From Streptomyces lacrimifluminis (GTDB lineage: Bacteria > Actinomycetota > Actinomycetes > Streptomycetales > Streptomycetaceae): 64,000 bases of DNA. Location of the stretch: NCBI RefSeq assembly GCF_014646095.1, contig NZ_BMMU01000017.1, positions 105,142 through 169,141 on the forward strand. Direction: 5' to 3'. This document shows, piece after piece, positions 49,867 to 57,983 of this stretch. Each line of letters opens with the position of its first letter. The stretch's first letter is position 1. The translations under genes and the position numbers were made by a program. The notes below the pieces were generated by a model. It saw only the letters and a program-made list of their open reading frames with translations. It searched no databases and was not told the origin of the DNA.

Positions 49867-50931
49867 CTGACCACGGAGTACGCCGCCGGGCTGCTCGGGC
49901 TGGACCGGACGAAGGTGTCCAACATGGAGTCGGGCGTACGAGCCACCTCGCTCGAGCGGATCCGGATACTCGCCAGCAACTACGACTGCGCGGACGAGGC
50001 CTACGTCAACGCGCTCGTGGCCCTAACCGACTCACGCAGTCGCGGCTGGTGGGAGAGGTTCAGGGGCGCTCTTCCTCAAGGGCTCCTGGATGTGGCCGAG
50101 TTGGAGTGGTTCGCCACCCGGCTGCGCAGCTACCAGACTGTCCACATTCCGGGGCTGCTTCAACTCGGCGGCTATGCCCGGGCCGTATTCGACTCAGCTC
50201 TGCCCCCGCTGCCCAAGCCGCAGGTGGAACTACGCGTCGTACAGCGACTGCAACGTCAGCAGGTGCTCGACCGCGACAACCCCGTCGACTACATCGCGTA
50301 CGTGCACGAGTGGGCGCTGCGCATGCAGTTCGGCGGGCGTCGGTCCACCCGCGAGCAGCTCACCCACCTGTGCGAGGCGTCCGAGCGCAAGCACGTCGAC
50401 GTACGTGTGCTGCCCGTCGAGGCCGGAGCCTTCCCCGGCGCCGGGCACGCCGTCCTGTACGCCGACGGGGCCGTCCCCCAACTGGACACCGTGCAGTTGG
50501 ACTCCGCGCACGGGGGTGAGTTCACCCACGCCGAGTCACAACTCGCCAAGTACCGCGCCCACATGGACTGGTGGCACACCCACACCCTGAGCCCCCAGGA
50601 CTCACGCGACCTCATCCACGCCATCGCCCAGCAGCTTCGAGGAGAGCCGTCATGCCTGAGATCACCTGGGAAGAGCCCTTCTGTGCCGAAGGAAACAACT
50701 GCTTCCGCAATTAGGCACCGACCCCCACAACAACGCCTACATCGCCATCGCAGGCCAGGAGGACACCTATCTCACCGACACCCGAGAAGCCCTCCGCACC
50801 CTCATCCACGACATCAAGGCCGGCAAAGCAGACCACCTCCTGTAGCGCAGGGAAACTGGTGGCCAGTCGGTAGAAGGCGTGGCGACAATGACTTGCTGCG
50901 GGAGACGGTGGGAGCATCGCCGGCCGCGTGA
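49675..50931 (+). CDS. Chimeric regulator: IS3 OrfA N-terminus fused to an XRE-DUF5753 protein
   Basis: Frame of 418 residues from the ATG at 49675, which has GGGAGG at a normal distance; an ATG at 49666 is too close to it. Residues about 10-64 are the transposase helix-turn-helix. From GLTTEYAAGLLGLDRTKVSNM on, it is the XRE domain of a DUF5753 regulator lacking its first helix. The DUF5753 ligand domain follows (about 110-335: ELEWFATRLRSYQTVHIPGL, QQVLDRDNPVDYIAYVHEWA, HTHTLSPQDSRDLIHAIAQQ). The last about 75 residues, after KETTASA, are out-of-frame translation created by a 2-nt insertion that removed the original stop. Whether it is functional is open; the frame is intact, but its DNA binding would be altered. 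Confidence 0.7.
   Translation: MESMGKKKPRPRRSFTLEFKAEIVELCRRGDRSVGQIAKDFDLTETAVRLWGSQAEVDAGERDGLTTEYAAGLLGLDRTKVSNMESGVRATSLERIRILASNYDCADEAYVNALVALTDSRSRGWWERFRGALPQGLLDVAELEWFATRLRSYQTVHIPGLLQLGGYARAVFDSALPPLPKPQVELRVVQRLQRQQVLDRDNPVDYIAYVHEWALRMQFGGRRSTREQLTHLCEASERKHVDVRVLPVEAGAFPGAGHAVLYADGAVPQLDTVQLDSAHGGEFTHAESQLAKYRAHMDWWHTHTLSPQDSRDLIHAIAQQLRGEPSCLRSPGKSPSVPKETTASAIRHRPPQQRLHRHRRPGGHLSHRHPRSPPHPHPRHQGRQSRPPPVAQGNWWPVGRRRGDNDLLRETVGASPAA
50652..50845 (+). pseudogene. DUF397 gene broken by a 2-nt frameshift
   Basis: ATG at 50652 reads MPEITWEEPFCAEGNNCFRN then stops at 50712. Two frames over, QLGTDPHNNAYIAIAGQEDT continues and ends TLIHDIKAGKADHLL at 50845. Removing two bases (AT) in GCAATTAGG restores CFRIGTD and also recreates the stop of the overlapping XRE gene. 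DUF397 proteins are small partners of XRE-DUF5753 regulators, so the last member of the triad is also lost. Confidence 0.8.
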
Positions 50932-50948
50932 TCCAACGGCAAAAAGCC

Positions 50949-50986
50949 GAGGGCGCCCCCTGTCACACACCACAGGAGGCGCCCTC
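50949..50986. terminator. Terminator downstream of pyk
   Basis: 15-bp stem with one mismatch (50949-50963 with 50972-50986, 8-nt loop), 21 bp past the pyk stop. On the minus strand it is followed by TCGGCTTTTT, a U-rich tail that is rare in this genus. Confidence 0.85.
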
Positions 50987-51006
50987 ACAGCCGTACCGGC
51001 GTCACA

Positions 51007-52437
51007 TCACGCGTGTTCGCCCTCGCCCAAGTGATGAACCCGGACCATGTTCGTGGTGCCGGGGACTCCGGGCGGGGAGCCGGCCGTCATGACGACGACC
51101 TCGCCGATGTTGAAGCGGCCGAGCTTCAGCATCTCCTGGTCGACCAGGGAGACCATCTCGTCCGTGCTGTTGACGAACGGGACGACGTACGAGTCGACGC
51201 CCCAGCTCAGGGAGAGCTGGTTGCGGGTGCCCTCGTCGGTGGTGAAGGCGACGATCGGCTGGGCCGCGCGGTAGCGGGAGAGGCGGCGGGCCGTGTCGCC
51301 GGACTTGGTGAAGGCCACCAGGCCCTTGCCGCCGAGGAAGTCGGCGATCTCGCAGGCCGCGCGGGCGACCGAGCCGCCCTGCGTCTTCGGCTTCTTGCCG
51401 GGGACGAGGGGCTGGAGGCCCTTGGAGAGGAGCTCCTCCTCCGCCGCCGCCACGATCTTCGACATCGTGCGGACCGTCTCGATCGGATACGCGCCGACCG
51501 ACGACTCGGCCGACAGCATGACCGCGTCCGCGCCGTCCAGGATCGCGTTCGCCACGTCGGACGCCTCGGCGCGCGTCGGGCGGGAGTTGGTGATCATCGA
51601 CTCCATCATCTGGGTCGCGACGATCACCGGCTTGGCGTTGCGGCGGCACAGCTCCACCAGGCGCTTCTGCACCATCGGGACCTTTTCGAGGGGGTACTCG
51701 ACGGCGAGGTCGCCGCGGGCCACCATCACACCGTCGAAGGCCGCGACGACGGCGTCCATGTTGTCCACCGCCTGGGGCTTCTCCACCTTGGCGATGACCG
51801 GGACGCGGCGACCCTCCTCGTCCATGATCTTGTGGACGTCGTCCACGTCACTGGCGTCGCGGACGAACGACAGGGCGACCAGGTCGCAGCCCATGCGCAG
51901 GGCGAAGCGCAGGTCGTCGATGTCCTTCTCGGAGAGGGCCGGGACGTTCACGGCCGCGCCGGGCAGGTTGATGCCCTTGTGGTCCGAGATGACACCGCCC
52001 TCGATGACGATCGACTTCACCCGCGGACCCTCGACGTCCACGACCTTCAGCTCGACGTTGCCGTCGTTGATCAGGATCTGGTCGCCGCGCGACACATCAC
52101 CCGGCAGGCCCTTGTACGTCGTACCGCAGATGGTCTTGTCGCCGGGGACGTCCTCGGTGGTGATGACGAACTCGTCGCCCCGCACCAGCTCGACGGGGCC
52201 CTCCGCGAAGGTCTCCAGGCGGATCTTCGGGCCCTGCAGGTCGGCGAGGACACCGATGGCCCGCCCGGTCTCCTTGGCGGCGGCCCGGACCCGGTCGTAG
52301 CGGCCCTGGTGCTCGGCGTGCGACCCGTGGCTGAAGTTGAAGCGGGCCACGTTCATCCCGGCCTCGATCAGCGACACGAGCATTTCGTGGGAGTCGACCG
52401 CGGGGCCGAGAGTACAAACGATTTTCGAACGGCGCAT
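51007..52437 (-). CDS. pyk: Pyruvate kinase
   Basis: Converts phosphoenolpyruvate and ADP to pyruvate and ATP, the last step of glycolysis. 476 residues: MRRSKIVCTLGPAVDS, VARFNFSHGSHAEH (Arg-Asn substrate and K+ site), IAKVEKPQAVDNMD, the signature VARGDLAVEYPLEKV, VIVATQMMESMI, and a C-terminal allosteric domain. Complete, with all active-site segments. From memory it corresponds to pyk2 of S. coelicolor. It lies 162 bp downstream of ackA on the same strand, with its own likely promoter in that gap. Confidence 0.96.
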   Translation of the reverse strand: MRRSKIVCTLGPAVDSHEMLVSLIEAGMNVARFNFSHGSHAEHQGRYDRVRAAAKETGRAIGVLADLQGPKIRLETFAEGPVELVRGDEFVITTEDVPGDKTICGTTYKGLPGDVSRGDQILINDGNVELKVVDVEGPRVKSIVIEGGVISDHKGINLPGAAVNVPALSEKDIDDLRFALRMGCDLVALSFVRDASDVDDVHKIMDEEGRRVPVIAKVEKPQAVDNMDAVVAAFDGVMVARGDLAVEYPLEKVPMVQKRLVELCRRNAKPVIVATQMMESMITNSRPTRAEASDVANAILDGADAVMLSAESSVGAYPIETVRTMSKIVAAAEEELLSKGLQPLVPGKKPKTQGGSVARAACEIADFLGGKGLVAFTKSGDTARRLSRYRAAQPIVAFTTDEGTRNQLSLSWGVDSYVVPFVNSTDEMVSLVDQEMLKLGRFNIGEVVVMTAGSPPGVPGTTNMVRVHHLGEGEHA

Positions 52438-52465
52438 GGGGCGATCCTATCGGTTTGTTTCGCTT

Positions 52466-52477
52466 CGGAATATTCCG
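52466..52477. promoter_or_regulatory. 12-bp perfect palindrome ahead of pyk
   Basis: CGGAATATTCCG is 28 bp upstream of the pyk ATG. Its AT core stands out. It could be part of an operator or overlap the -10 region. Confidence 0.35.
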
Positions 52478-52548
52478 CCTGGTGGACGACGTAGAAGCAC
52501 CTACTGGACACAAAGGGGCGGGATAGCGCTCAGGTGAGGCTCTTCCGG

Positions 52549-52586
52549 CAATGTCTGCCCAATGTTTCCCAATGTTCGTCCAATAT
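52549..52586. promoter_or_regulatory. Helically phased CAATGT repeats upstream of pyk
   Basis: CAATGT at 52549, 52560 and 52570 and CAATAT at 52581, start-to-start 11, 10 and 11 bp (ACATTG/ATATTG in the pyk direction). This spacing suits a tandem-binding OmpR/PhoP- or SARP-type activator. The array lies about 112-150 bp ahead of the pyk start and just after the ackA stop. Confidence 0.55.
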
Positions 52587-52599
52587 CCGTTACGTGTCT

Positions 52600-53829
52600 T
52601 CAGTTGTCCGTTCTCGCCGTGCCCACCAGCGCGTACGTCTGTGTCGCGATCTCCAGCTCCTCGTCCGTCGGGACGACCGCCACCGCGACCGGGGAGCCCG
52701 CGGGTGAGATCAGCCGGGCCTCCTGGCTCCGTACGGTGTTCAGGGCGTCGTCCACGGCCATGCCGAGGCCCTCCAGGCCCGCCACCGCGGCCTCGCGCAC
52801 CGGCGCCGCGTTCTCGCCCACTCCGGCCGTGAACGCGATGGCGTCCACCCGGCCGAGTACCGCGTAATAGGCGCCGATGTACTTCTTCAGACGGTGGATG
52901 TAGATCTCGAAGGCCAGCCGGGCCGCCGGGGCGTCCGCGCCGCCCTCGTCGATACGGCGGCGGATTTCCCGCATGTCGTTGTCTCCGCACAGACCGAGCA
53001 GGCCGCTCTTCTTGTTGAGAAGAGTGTCGATCTCGTCCGTGGACATTCCGCCAACACGCGTCAAATGGAAGATGACGGCCGGGTCCAGGTCACCGGAGCG
53101 GGTCCCCATGACCAACCCCTCCAGTGGCGTCAGCCCCATCGAGGTGTCCACGCACTTCCCGCCCCGCACGGCCGACGCCGACGCCCCGTTGCCCAGGTGC
53201 AGCACGATCACGTTCACGTCCTCGGGCGCCCGGCCCAGGAGCCGCGCCGTCTCCCGCGACACGTACGCGTGGGACGTGCCGTGGAACCCGTACCGCCTGA
53301 TGCGGTGCTCGTCGGCCGTCTTCACGTCGATCGCGTAGCGGGCCGCCGACTCCGGCATCGTGGTGTGGAAGGCCGTGTCGAAGACCGCGACCTGGGGGAG
53401 GTCGGGGCGCAGGGCCTGGGCGGTACGGATGCCGGTGAGGTTCGCCGGGTTGTGCAGCGGGGCCACCGGGATCAGGCGCTCGATCTCGGCGAGGACCGTG
53501 TCGTCGACGACCGTCGGCTCGGTGAAGGACTGGCCGCCGTGCACGACCCGGTGGCCGATGGCCGCCAACTCCGGGGAGTCCAGACCCAGTTCGTCCTTCG
53601 CCAACTCCTCCGCCACCGCCTTCAGGGCCGCCTCGTGGTCGGCGATCGGGCCCGTCCGCTCGCGGGACGCGCCCCCGGTCGCCAGCGGGGTGTGCTTCAG
53701 GCGGGATGTCTCCTCGCCGATGCGTTCCACCAGGCCCATGGCGAGCCGGCTGCTGTCGCGCATGTCGAGCAGCTGGTACTTCACCGACGACGAGCCGGAG
53801 TTGAGGACGAGGACGCGGGTCGCGGTCAC
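52600..53829 (-). CDS. ackA: Acetate kinase
   Basis: Acetyl phosphate plus ADP to acetate plus ATP. 409 residues, ASKHA fold: LVLNSGSSSVKYQLLD, HRVVHGGQSF, VAVFDTAFHTTMPE, YGFHGTSHAYVS, VIVLHLGNGASASAV and AFTAGVGENAAPVRE. The GTG start overlaps the pta stop (GTGA), so the Pta-AckA pathway is translationally coupled. It is followed by pyk. Confidence 0.97.
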   Translation of the reverse strand: MTATRVLVLNSGSSSVKYQLLDMRDSSRLAMGLVERIGEETSRLKHTPLATGGASRERTGPIADHEAALKAVAEELAKDELGLDSPELAAIGHRVVHGGQSFTEPTVVDDTVLAEIERLIPVAPLHNPANLTGIRTAQALRPDLPQVAVFDTAFHTTMPESAARYAIDVKTADEHRIRRYGFHGTSHAYVSRETARLLGRAPEDVNVIVLHLGNGASASAVRGGKCVDTSMGLTPLEGLVMGTRSGDLDPAVIFHLTRVGGMSTDEIDTLLNKKSGLLGLCGDNDMREIRRRIDEGGADAPAARLAFEIYIHRLKKYIGAYYAVLGRVDAIAFTAGVGENAAPVREAAVAGLEGLGMAVDDALNTVRSQEARLISPAGSPVAVAVVPTDEELEIATQTYALVGTARTDN

Positions 53830-55949
53830 TGCGCGGCTGCCTTTTCGGTAGGGGTGGGGCCGGTGTCGGCGTCGGCGGTGGCTGTCTGGGCCTGGATCGC
53901 CGTGATGGCGACCGTGGTGACGATGTCCGGGACCAGGGCGCCCCGGGACAGGTCGTTGACCGGCTTGCGCAGGCCCTGGAGGACCGGGCCGACGGCGATC
54001 GCGCCGGCCGAACGCTGCACGGCCTTGTAGGTGTTGTTGCCGGTGTTGAGGTCAGGGAAGATCAACACGCTTGCCTGGCCCGCGACTTCGGAGCCGGGCA
54101 GCTTGGTGGCGGCCACGGTCGGCTCCACGGCCGCGTCGTACTGGATCGGGCCTTCGATACGCAGGTCCGGGCGCCGGGAGCGCACCAGTTCCGTCGCCTC
54201 CCGCACCTTGTCGACGTCCGCGCCCGAACCGGACGTACCCGTCGAGTACGACAGCATCGCGATCCTCGGCGCCACGCCGAACTGCTCGGCGGTGGCGGCC
54301 GACTGAATGGCGATGTCGGCCAACTGCTCGGCGTTCGGGTCGGGGTTGACCGCGCAGTCGCCGTAGACCAGGACCTTGTCGGCCAGGCACATGAAGAAGA
54401 CCGAGGACACGATCGAGGCGTCCGGCTTCGTCTTGATGATCTCGAAGGCGGGCCGGATCGTCGCGGCCGTCGAGTGGACCGAGCCCGACACCATGCCGTC
54501 GGCAAGGCCCTCCTGGACCATCAGGGTGCCGAAGTAGTTGACGTCCGAGACGACGTCGTAGGCCAGTTCGACCGTGACGCCCCGGTGTGCGCGGAGCTGG
54601 GCGTACTTCTCGGCGAACCGGTCCCGCAGTTCGGAGGTCTGCGGGTCGATCAGCTGGCAGCCGCCGAGGTCGATGCCCAGGTCGGCGGCCTTCTTGCGGA
54701 TGCCGTCGACCGGGCCGAGCAGTGTCAGGTCGCACACGCCCCGGCGCAGCAGCACCTCGGCGGCGTGCAGGACACGCTCCTCGGTGCCCTCGGGGAGGAC
54801 GACCCGGCGCTTGTCGGCGCGGGCGCGTTCGAGGAGCTTGTGCTCGAACATCATGGGGGTGACGCGGTCACTGCTGGGCGCGGAGACCCGCCTGAGGAGC
54901 TCGGTCGTGTCGACGTGCCGCTCGAAGAGGCCCAGCGCCGTCTCCGCCTTGCGCGGGGTGGCCGCGTTCAACTTCCCCTCCAGGGAGAAGAGTTGGGCGG
55001 CGGTGGGGAAGCTGGTGCCGGGCACGGAGATGACCGGGGTACCCGGGGCCAGGCGGGCGGCGAGGGTGAGGACCTCGTTACTGGGGCGCTCGTTCAGGGT
55101 CAGCAGGACGCCCGCGATGGGCGGCGTACCGGCGCTGTGCGCGGCCAGGGCGCCGACCACCAGGTCGGCGCGGTCACCCGGCGTGACGACCAGGCAGCCG
55201 GGGGTCAGCGCGGTCAGGAAGTTGGGCAGCATCGCGCCGCCGAAGACGAAGTCCAGCGCGTCCCGGGCGAGCCCCGAGTCGTCGCCGAGGAGCACCTTGC
55301 CGCCGAGCGCGTGGGTGATCTGGGCGACCGTCGGCGCGGAGAGGGCGGGCTCGTCGGGAAGGACGTAACAGGGCACGGGAAGGCGGGAGTCGAGACCCTG
55401 GGCGATGCCGGCGCGGTCCTCGCGGGCGACGCGGTTGGCGACCATGGCGAGGACGTCGCAGCCCAGCGCCTCGTACGCGCGGTACGCGTTGCGCGTCTCG
55501 GCGAGCACCGACTCGGCGGTCTGGTCGCGTCCGCCGACGACGGCGACGACGGACGCGCCGAACTCGTTCGCGAGGCGGGCGTTGAGGGCCAGCTCGTCCG
55601 GGAACTGGGTGTCGGCGAAGTCGGTGCCGAGGACGAGGACGACGTCGTACTCGCGGGCGACGCGCAGGAAGCGGTCGACGAGGGTGGAGACGAGTTCGTC
55701 GGTGCCCTGCTCGGCCTGGAGCGCGGACGCCTCCGGGTAGTCCATGCCGTACACGGTCGACGGGTCCTGCGAGAGGCGGTAGCGGGCGCGCAGCAGCTCG
55801 AAGAGACGGTCCGGGTTGTCGTGCACCAGGGGGCGGAAGACGCCCACGCGGTCGACCTGCCGGGTCAGGAGTTCCATGACTCCCAGCTCGACGACCTGGC
55901 GGCCGTCGCCACGGTCGATCCCGGTCACGTACACACTGCGGGTCGTCAC
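53826..55949 (-). CDS. pta: Phosphate acetyltransferase, long form
   Basis: Acetyl-CoA plus phosphate to acetyl phosphate plus CoA. 707 residues in three parts: an N-terminal BioD/dethiobiotin-synthetase-like domain (about 1-200), where the usual P-loop Gly-Lys-Ser/Thr is absent (VTGIDRGDGRQVVELG), so ATP binding is doubtful; a middle DRTGG domain (about 215-330); and the C-terminal PTA_PTB catalytic domain (about 380-700; MVSGSVHSTAATIRPA, MLSYSTGTSGSG, FPDLNTGNNTYK). GTG start behind CGGAGAG. Divergent from pfkA. Confidence 0.96.
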   Translation of the reverse strand: MTTRSVYVTGIDRGDGRQVVELGVMELLTRQVDRVGVFRPLVHDNPDRLFELLRARYRLSQDPSTVYGMDYPEASALQAEQGTDELVSTLVDRFLRVAREYDVVLVLGTDFADTQFPDELALNARLANEFGASVVAVVGGRDQTAESVLAETRNAYRAYEALGCDVLAMVANRVAREDRAGIAQGLDSRLPVPCYVLPDEPALSAPTVAQITHALGGKVLLGDDSGLARDALDFVFGGAMLPNFLTALTPGCLVVTPGDRADLVVGALAAHSAGTPPIAGVLLTLNERPSNEVLTLAARLAPGTPVISVPGTSFPTAAQLFSLEGKLNAATPRKAETALGLFERHVDTTELLRRVSAPSSDRVTPMMFEHKLLERARADKRRVVLPEGTEERVLHAAEVLLRRGVCDLTLLGPVDGIRKKAADLGIDLGGCQLIDPQTSELRDRFAEKYAQLRAHRGVTVELAYDVVSDVNYFGTLMVQEGLADGMVSGSVHSTAATIRPAFEIIKTKPDASIVSSVFFMCLADKVLVYGDCAVNPDPNAEQLADIAIQSAATAEQFGVAPRIAMLSYSTGTSGSGADVDKVREATELVRSRRPDLRIEGPIQYDAAVEPTVAATKLPGSEVAGQASVLIFPDLNTGNNTYKAVQRSAGAIAVGPVLQGLRKPVNDLSRGALVPDIVTTVAITAIQAQTATADADTGPTPTEKAAAQ

Positions 55950-56041
55950 GCGTGCTCTCCGTTTCCTTGCGCGTCATTGATCGTTCCGGTGCGCGCGTCG
56001 CCGCTCGCACAAACGGCCCGCTAGGGGTGAGCGGAACCCTC

Positions 56042-56070
56042 TTGACAGTACCCGCGGCGCTGGCTAGGAC
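56042..56070 (+). promoter_or_regulatory. Consensus-like promoter of pfkA
   Basis: TTGACA (56042-56047), a 17-bp spacer and TAGGAC (56065-56070), matching the main sigma factor consensus, about 120 bp ahead of the pfkA start and leaving a long leader. Confidence 0.7.
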
Positions 56071-56142
56071 GCCCGTCAGGATCGAGGGTCCGGCCGGGGC
56101 GTGAAACAATTGGAGTGGCTCACCGGCATCACAGGCAAGCAG

Positions 56143-56178
56143 AGCGATCAAAGCGATCAGACCGATCACAGCGAGCAG
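56143..56178 (+). repeat. Four imperfect 9-bp tandem repeats in the pfkA leader
   Basis: AGCGATCAA, AGCGATCAG, ACCGATCAC, AGCGAGCAG directly before the ribosome site and 13 bp ahead of the ATG. They would be in the 5' UTR from the promoter at 56042. Confidence 0.7.
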
Positions 56179-56191
56179 GAGACACAGCACG

Positions 56192-57217
56192 ATGCGCATC
56201 GGAGTTCTCACCGCAGGCGGCGACTGTCCGGGCCTGAACGCAGTGATCCGGTCGGTTGTGCACCGAGCGGTCACCCAGTACGACGACGAGGTCATCGGCT
56301 TCGAGGACGGTTACGCGGGGCTGCTCGACGGCCGCTACCGCAGCCTCGACCTCGACGATGTCAGCGGCATCCTCGCCCGCGGCGGCACCATTCTCGGCTC
56401 GTCCCGGCTCCAGCGCGACCGGCTGCGCGAGGCCTGCGAGAACGCGCAGGACATGGCCCGCGAGTTCGGCATCGACGTCCTGATCCCGATCGGCGGCGAG
56501 GGAACGCTGACGGCGGCCCGGATGCTGAGTGATGCCCGCCTGCCGGTGGTCGGCGTTCCGAAGACGATCGACAACGACATCTCCTCGACGGACCGTACGT
56601 TCGGCTTCGACACGGCGGTGGGCGTCGCGACGGAGGCGATGGACCGCCTGAAGACCACCGCGGAGTCGCATCAGCGCGTGATGGTCGTCGAGGTCATGGG
56701 CCGGCACGCGGGCTGGATCGCCCTGGAGTCCGGCATGGCCGCCGGCGCGCACGGCATCTGCCTTCCCGAGCGCCCCTTCGACCCCGCTCACGTCGTGAAG
56801 ATGGTCGAGGAGCGGTTCGCGCGCGGCAAGAAGTTCGCGGTCATCTGTGTCGCCGAGGGCGCGCACCCGGCCGAGGGCACCATGGACTACGGCCACGGCG
56901 CGATCGACCAGTTCGGCCACGAGCGCTTCCAGGGCATCGGTACGGCCCTGGCGTACGAGCTGGAACGGCGGCTCGGCAAGGAGGCCAAGCCGGTCATCCT
57001 CGGCCACATCCAGCGCGGCGGCACGCCCACCGCGTACGACCGCGTCCTCGCGACCCGGTTCGGCTGGCACGCGGTGGAGGCCGCGCACCAGGGCGCGTTC
57101 GGGCGGATGACGGCGCTGCGCGGGACGGACGTGGTGATGGTGCCGCTGGCGGAGGCGGTCACCGAGTTGAAGACGGTCCCGAAGGACCGGATGGACGAGG
57201 CGGAGTCGGTTTTCTAG
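56192..57217 (+). CDS. pfkA: 6-phosphofructokinase (ATP-dependent type)
   Basis: Phosphorylates fructose 6-phosphate. 341 residues: TAGGDCPGLNAVIRSVVH, GGEGTLTAARML with Gly at the position that is Asp in pyrophosphate-using enzymes, PKTIDNDISSTDRTFGFDTA, MGRHAGWIALESG and LGHIQRGGTPTAYDRVLATR. The Gly points to ATP use, although the Lys in PKTIDND is shared with the PPi-type group III enzymes. Tandem repeats stand in the leader. Divergent from pta. Confidence 0.95.
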   Translation: MRIGVLTAGGDCPGLNAVIRSVVHRAVTQYDDEVIGFEDGYAGLLDGRYRSLDLDDVSGILARGGTILGSSRLQRDRLREACENAQDMAREFGIDVLIPIGGEGTLTAARMLSDARLPVVGVPKTIDNDISSTDRTFGFDTAVGVATEAMDRLKTTAESHQRVMVVEVMGRHAGWIALESGMAAGAHGICLPERPFDPAHVVKMVEERFARGKKFAVICVAEGAHPAEGTMDYGHGAIDQFGHERFQGIGTALAYELERRLGKEAKPVILGHIQRGGTPTAYDRVLATRFGWHAVEAAHQGAFGRMTALRGTDVVMVPLAEAVTELKTVPKDRMDEAESVF

Positions 57218-57254
57218 GTCTGGGTGCCCCGGGCGCCCTGCGTGCTTGGGGCTG

Positions 57255-57983
57255 TCAGCGGGTGTGGGGCACGTAGGTGTCGACCCTCGCCCAGAAGTGC
57301 TCCACGATCCGGTCGAGGAAGTCGCGTCCGATGTAACTCGCCTCGGTCGCCGCGGAGCCGTCCGACCAGGTCAGGGTGGCGCTCAACTGCCCCTGGTAGT
57401 AGCGGTGCAGCTCCTGGAGGGTGCTCTCCAGGAGGCGCCGGTTCAGCGGCACCATCTTGCTGACGGGGCGGACGTACGCCTGCCAGCGTGTCGTGACCGC
57501 GCTGCGCAGCAGGCAGGCGAGCTTGCCGTCGAGGCCGGTCAGGGTCATGAAGTCGGCGAGCGAGAGTTCGAGCACCTCGGCGAGAATCGCGGACTGCCGC
57601 TCGGTGCCGCGCCATTCGCCGCTCTCCTCCATCCGTGCGTAGACGAGGAGTTCGAGCCCGACGGCCCGGGCGACGTCCTCGGCGCTGAGCCCCCTTGCGG
57701 CGCGGTGCTCGCGCAAGGTGCGGGGACGGCCGATGAGTTCGCAGGGCGCACACCACAACACACCGGCGAGAGCGGCGAGTTCATGAGTTCCGGGGGCCAT
57801 GATGTTGCGTTCCCAGGCGATGACGTGGTCGGGAGTGATGTACGGCAGCCCGTACGAGACCCGCATCCCGTACGCGACGTGCTCGGGGCCCATTCCGAGG
57901 GCCGTACGGAGTCTGCGGGCGGCGTGGGCGTCGAAGGGCGGGGTCGGTGGCGTGGGCGGTGGGGGAACTGGGGGTCGGCGCAC
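57255..57983 (-). CDS. XRE-type DNA-binding protein with two HTH-like halves
   Basis: 242 residues from GTG (MRRPPVPPPPTPPTPPFDAH). A Pro-rich N-terminus is followed by HAARRLRTALGMGPEHVAYG and ITPDHVIAWERNIMAPGTHE, an XRE-like HTH, then a second one (TLREHRAARGLSAEDVARAV, LELLVYARMEESGEWRG). The C-terminal 90 residues are a helical/beta domain (VSKMVPLNRRLLESTLQELH, ATLTWSDGSAATEASYIGRD). No clear ribosome site; an alternative TTG lies 3 codons up. Convergent with pfkA. Confidence 0.85.
   Translation of the reverse strand: MRRPPVPPPPTPPTPPFDAHAARRLRTALGMGPEHVAYGMRVSYGLPYITPDHVIAWERNIMAPGTHELAALAGVLWCAPCELIGRPRTLREHRAARGLSAEDVARAVGLELLVYARMEESGEWRGTERQSAILAEVLELSLADFMTLTGLDGKLACLLRSAVTTRWQAYVRPVSKMVPLNRRLLESTLQELHRYYQGQLSATLTWSDGSAATEASYIGRDFLDRIVEHFWARVDTYVPHTR

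Noticed and set aside
51013..52494. Long plus-strand frame over pyk
   Set aside because: Shadow of a fully conserved pyruvate kinase gene.
54474..56024. 516-residue plus-strand frame over pta
   Set aside because: Shadow of the phosphate acetyltransferase gene; no recognisable motif.
57221..57238. Hairpin between pfkA and the XRE gene as a terminator
   Set aside because: GGGTGCC/GGCGCCC needs a wobble pair and has a 3-nt loop; too weak to call in this GC background.
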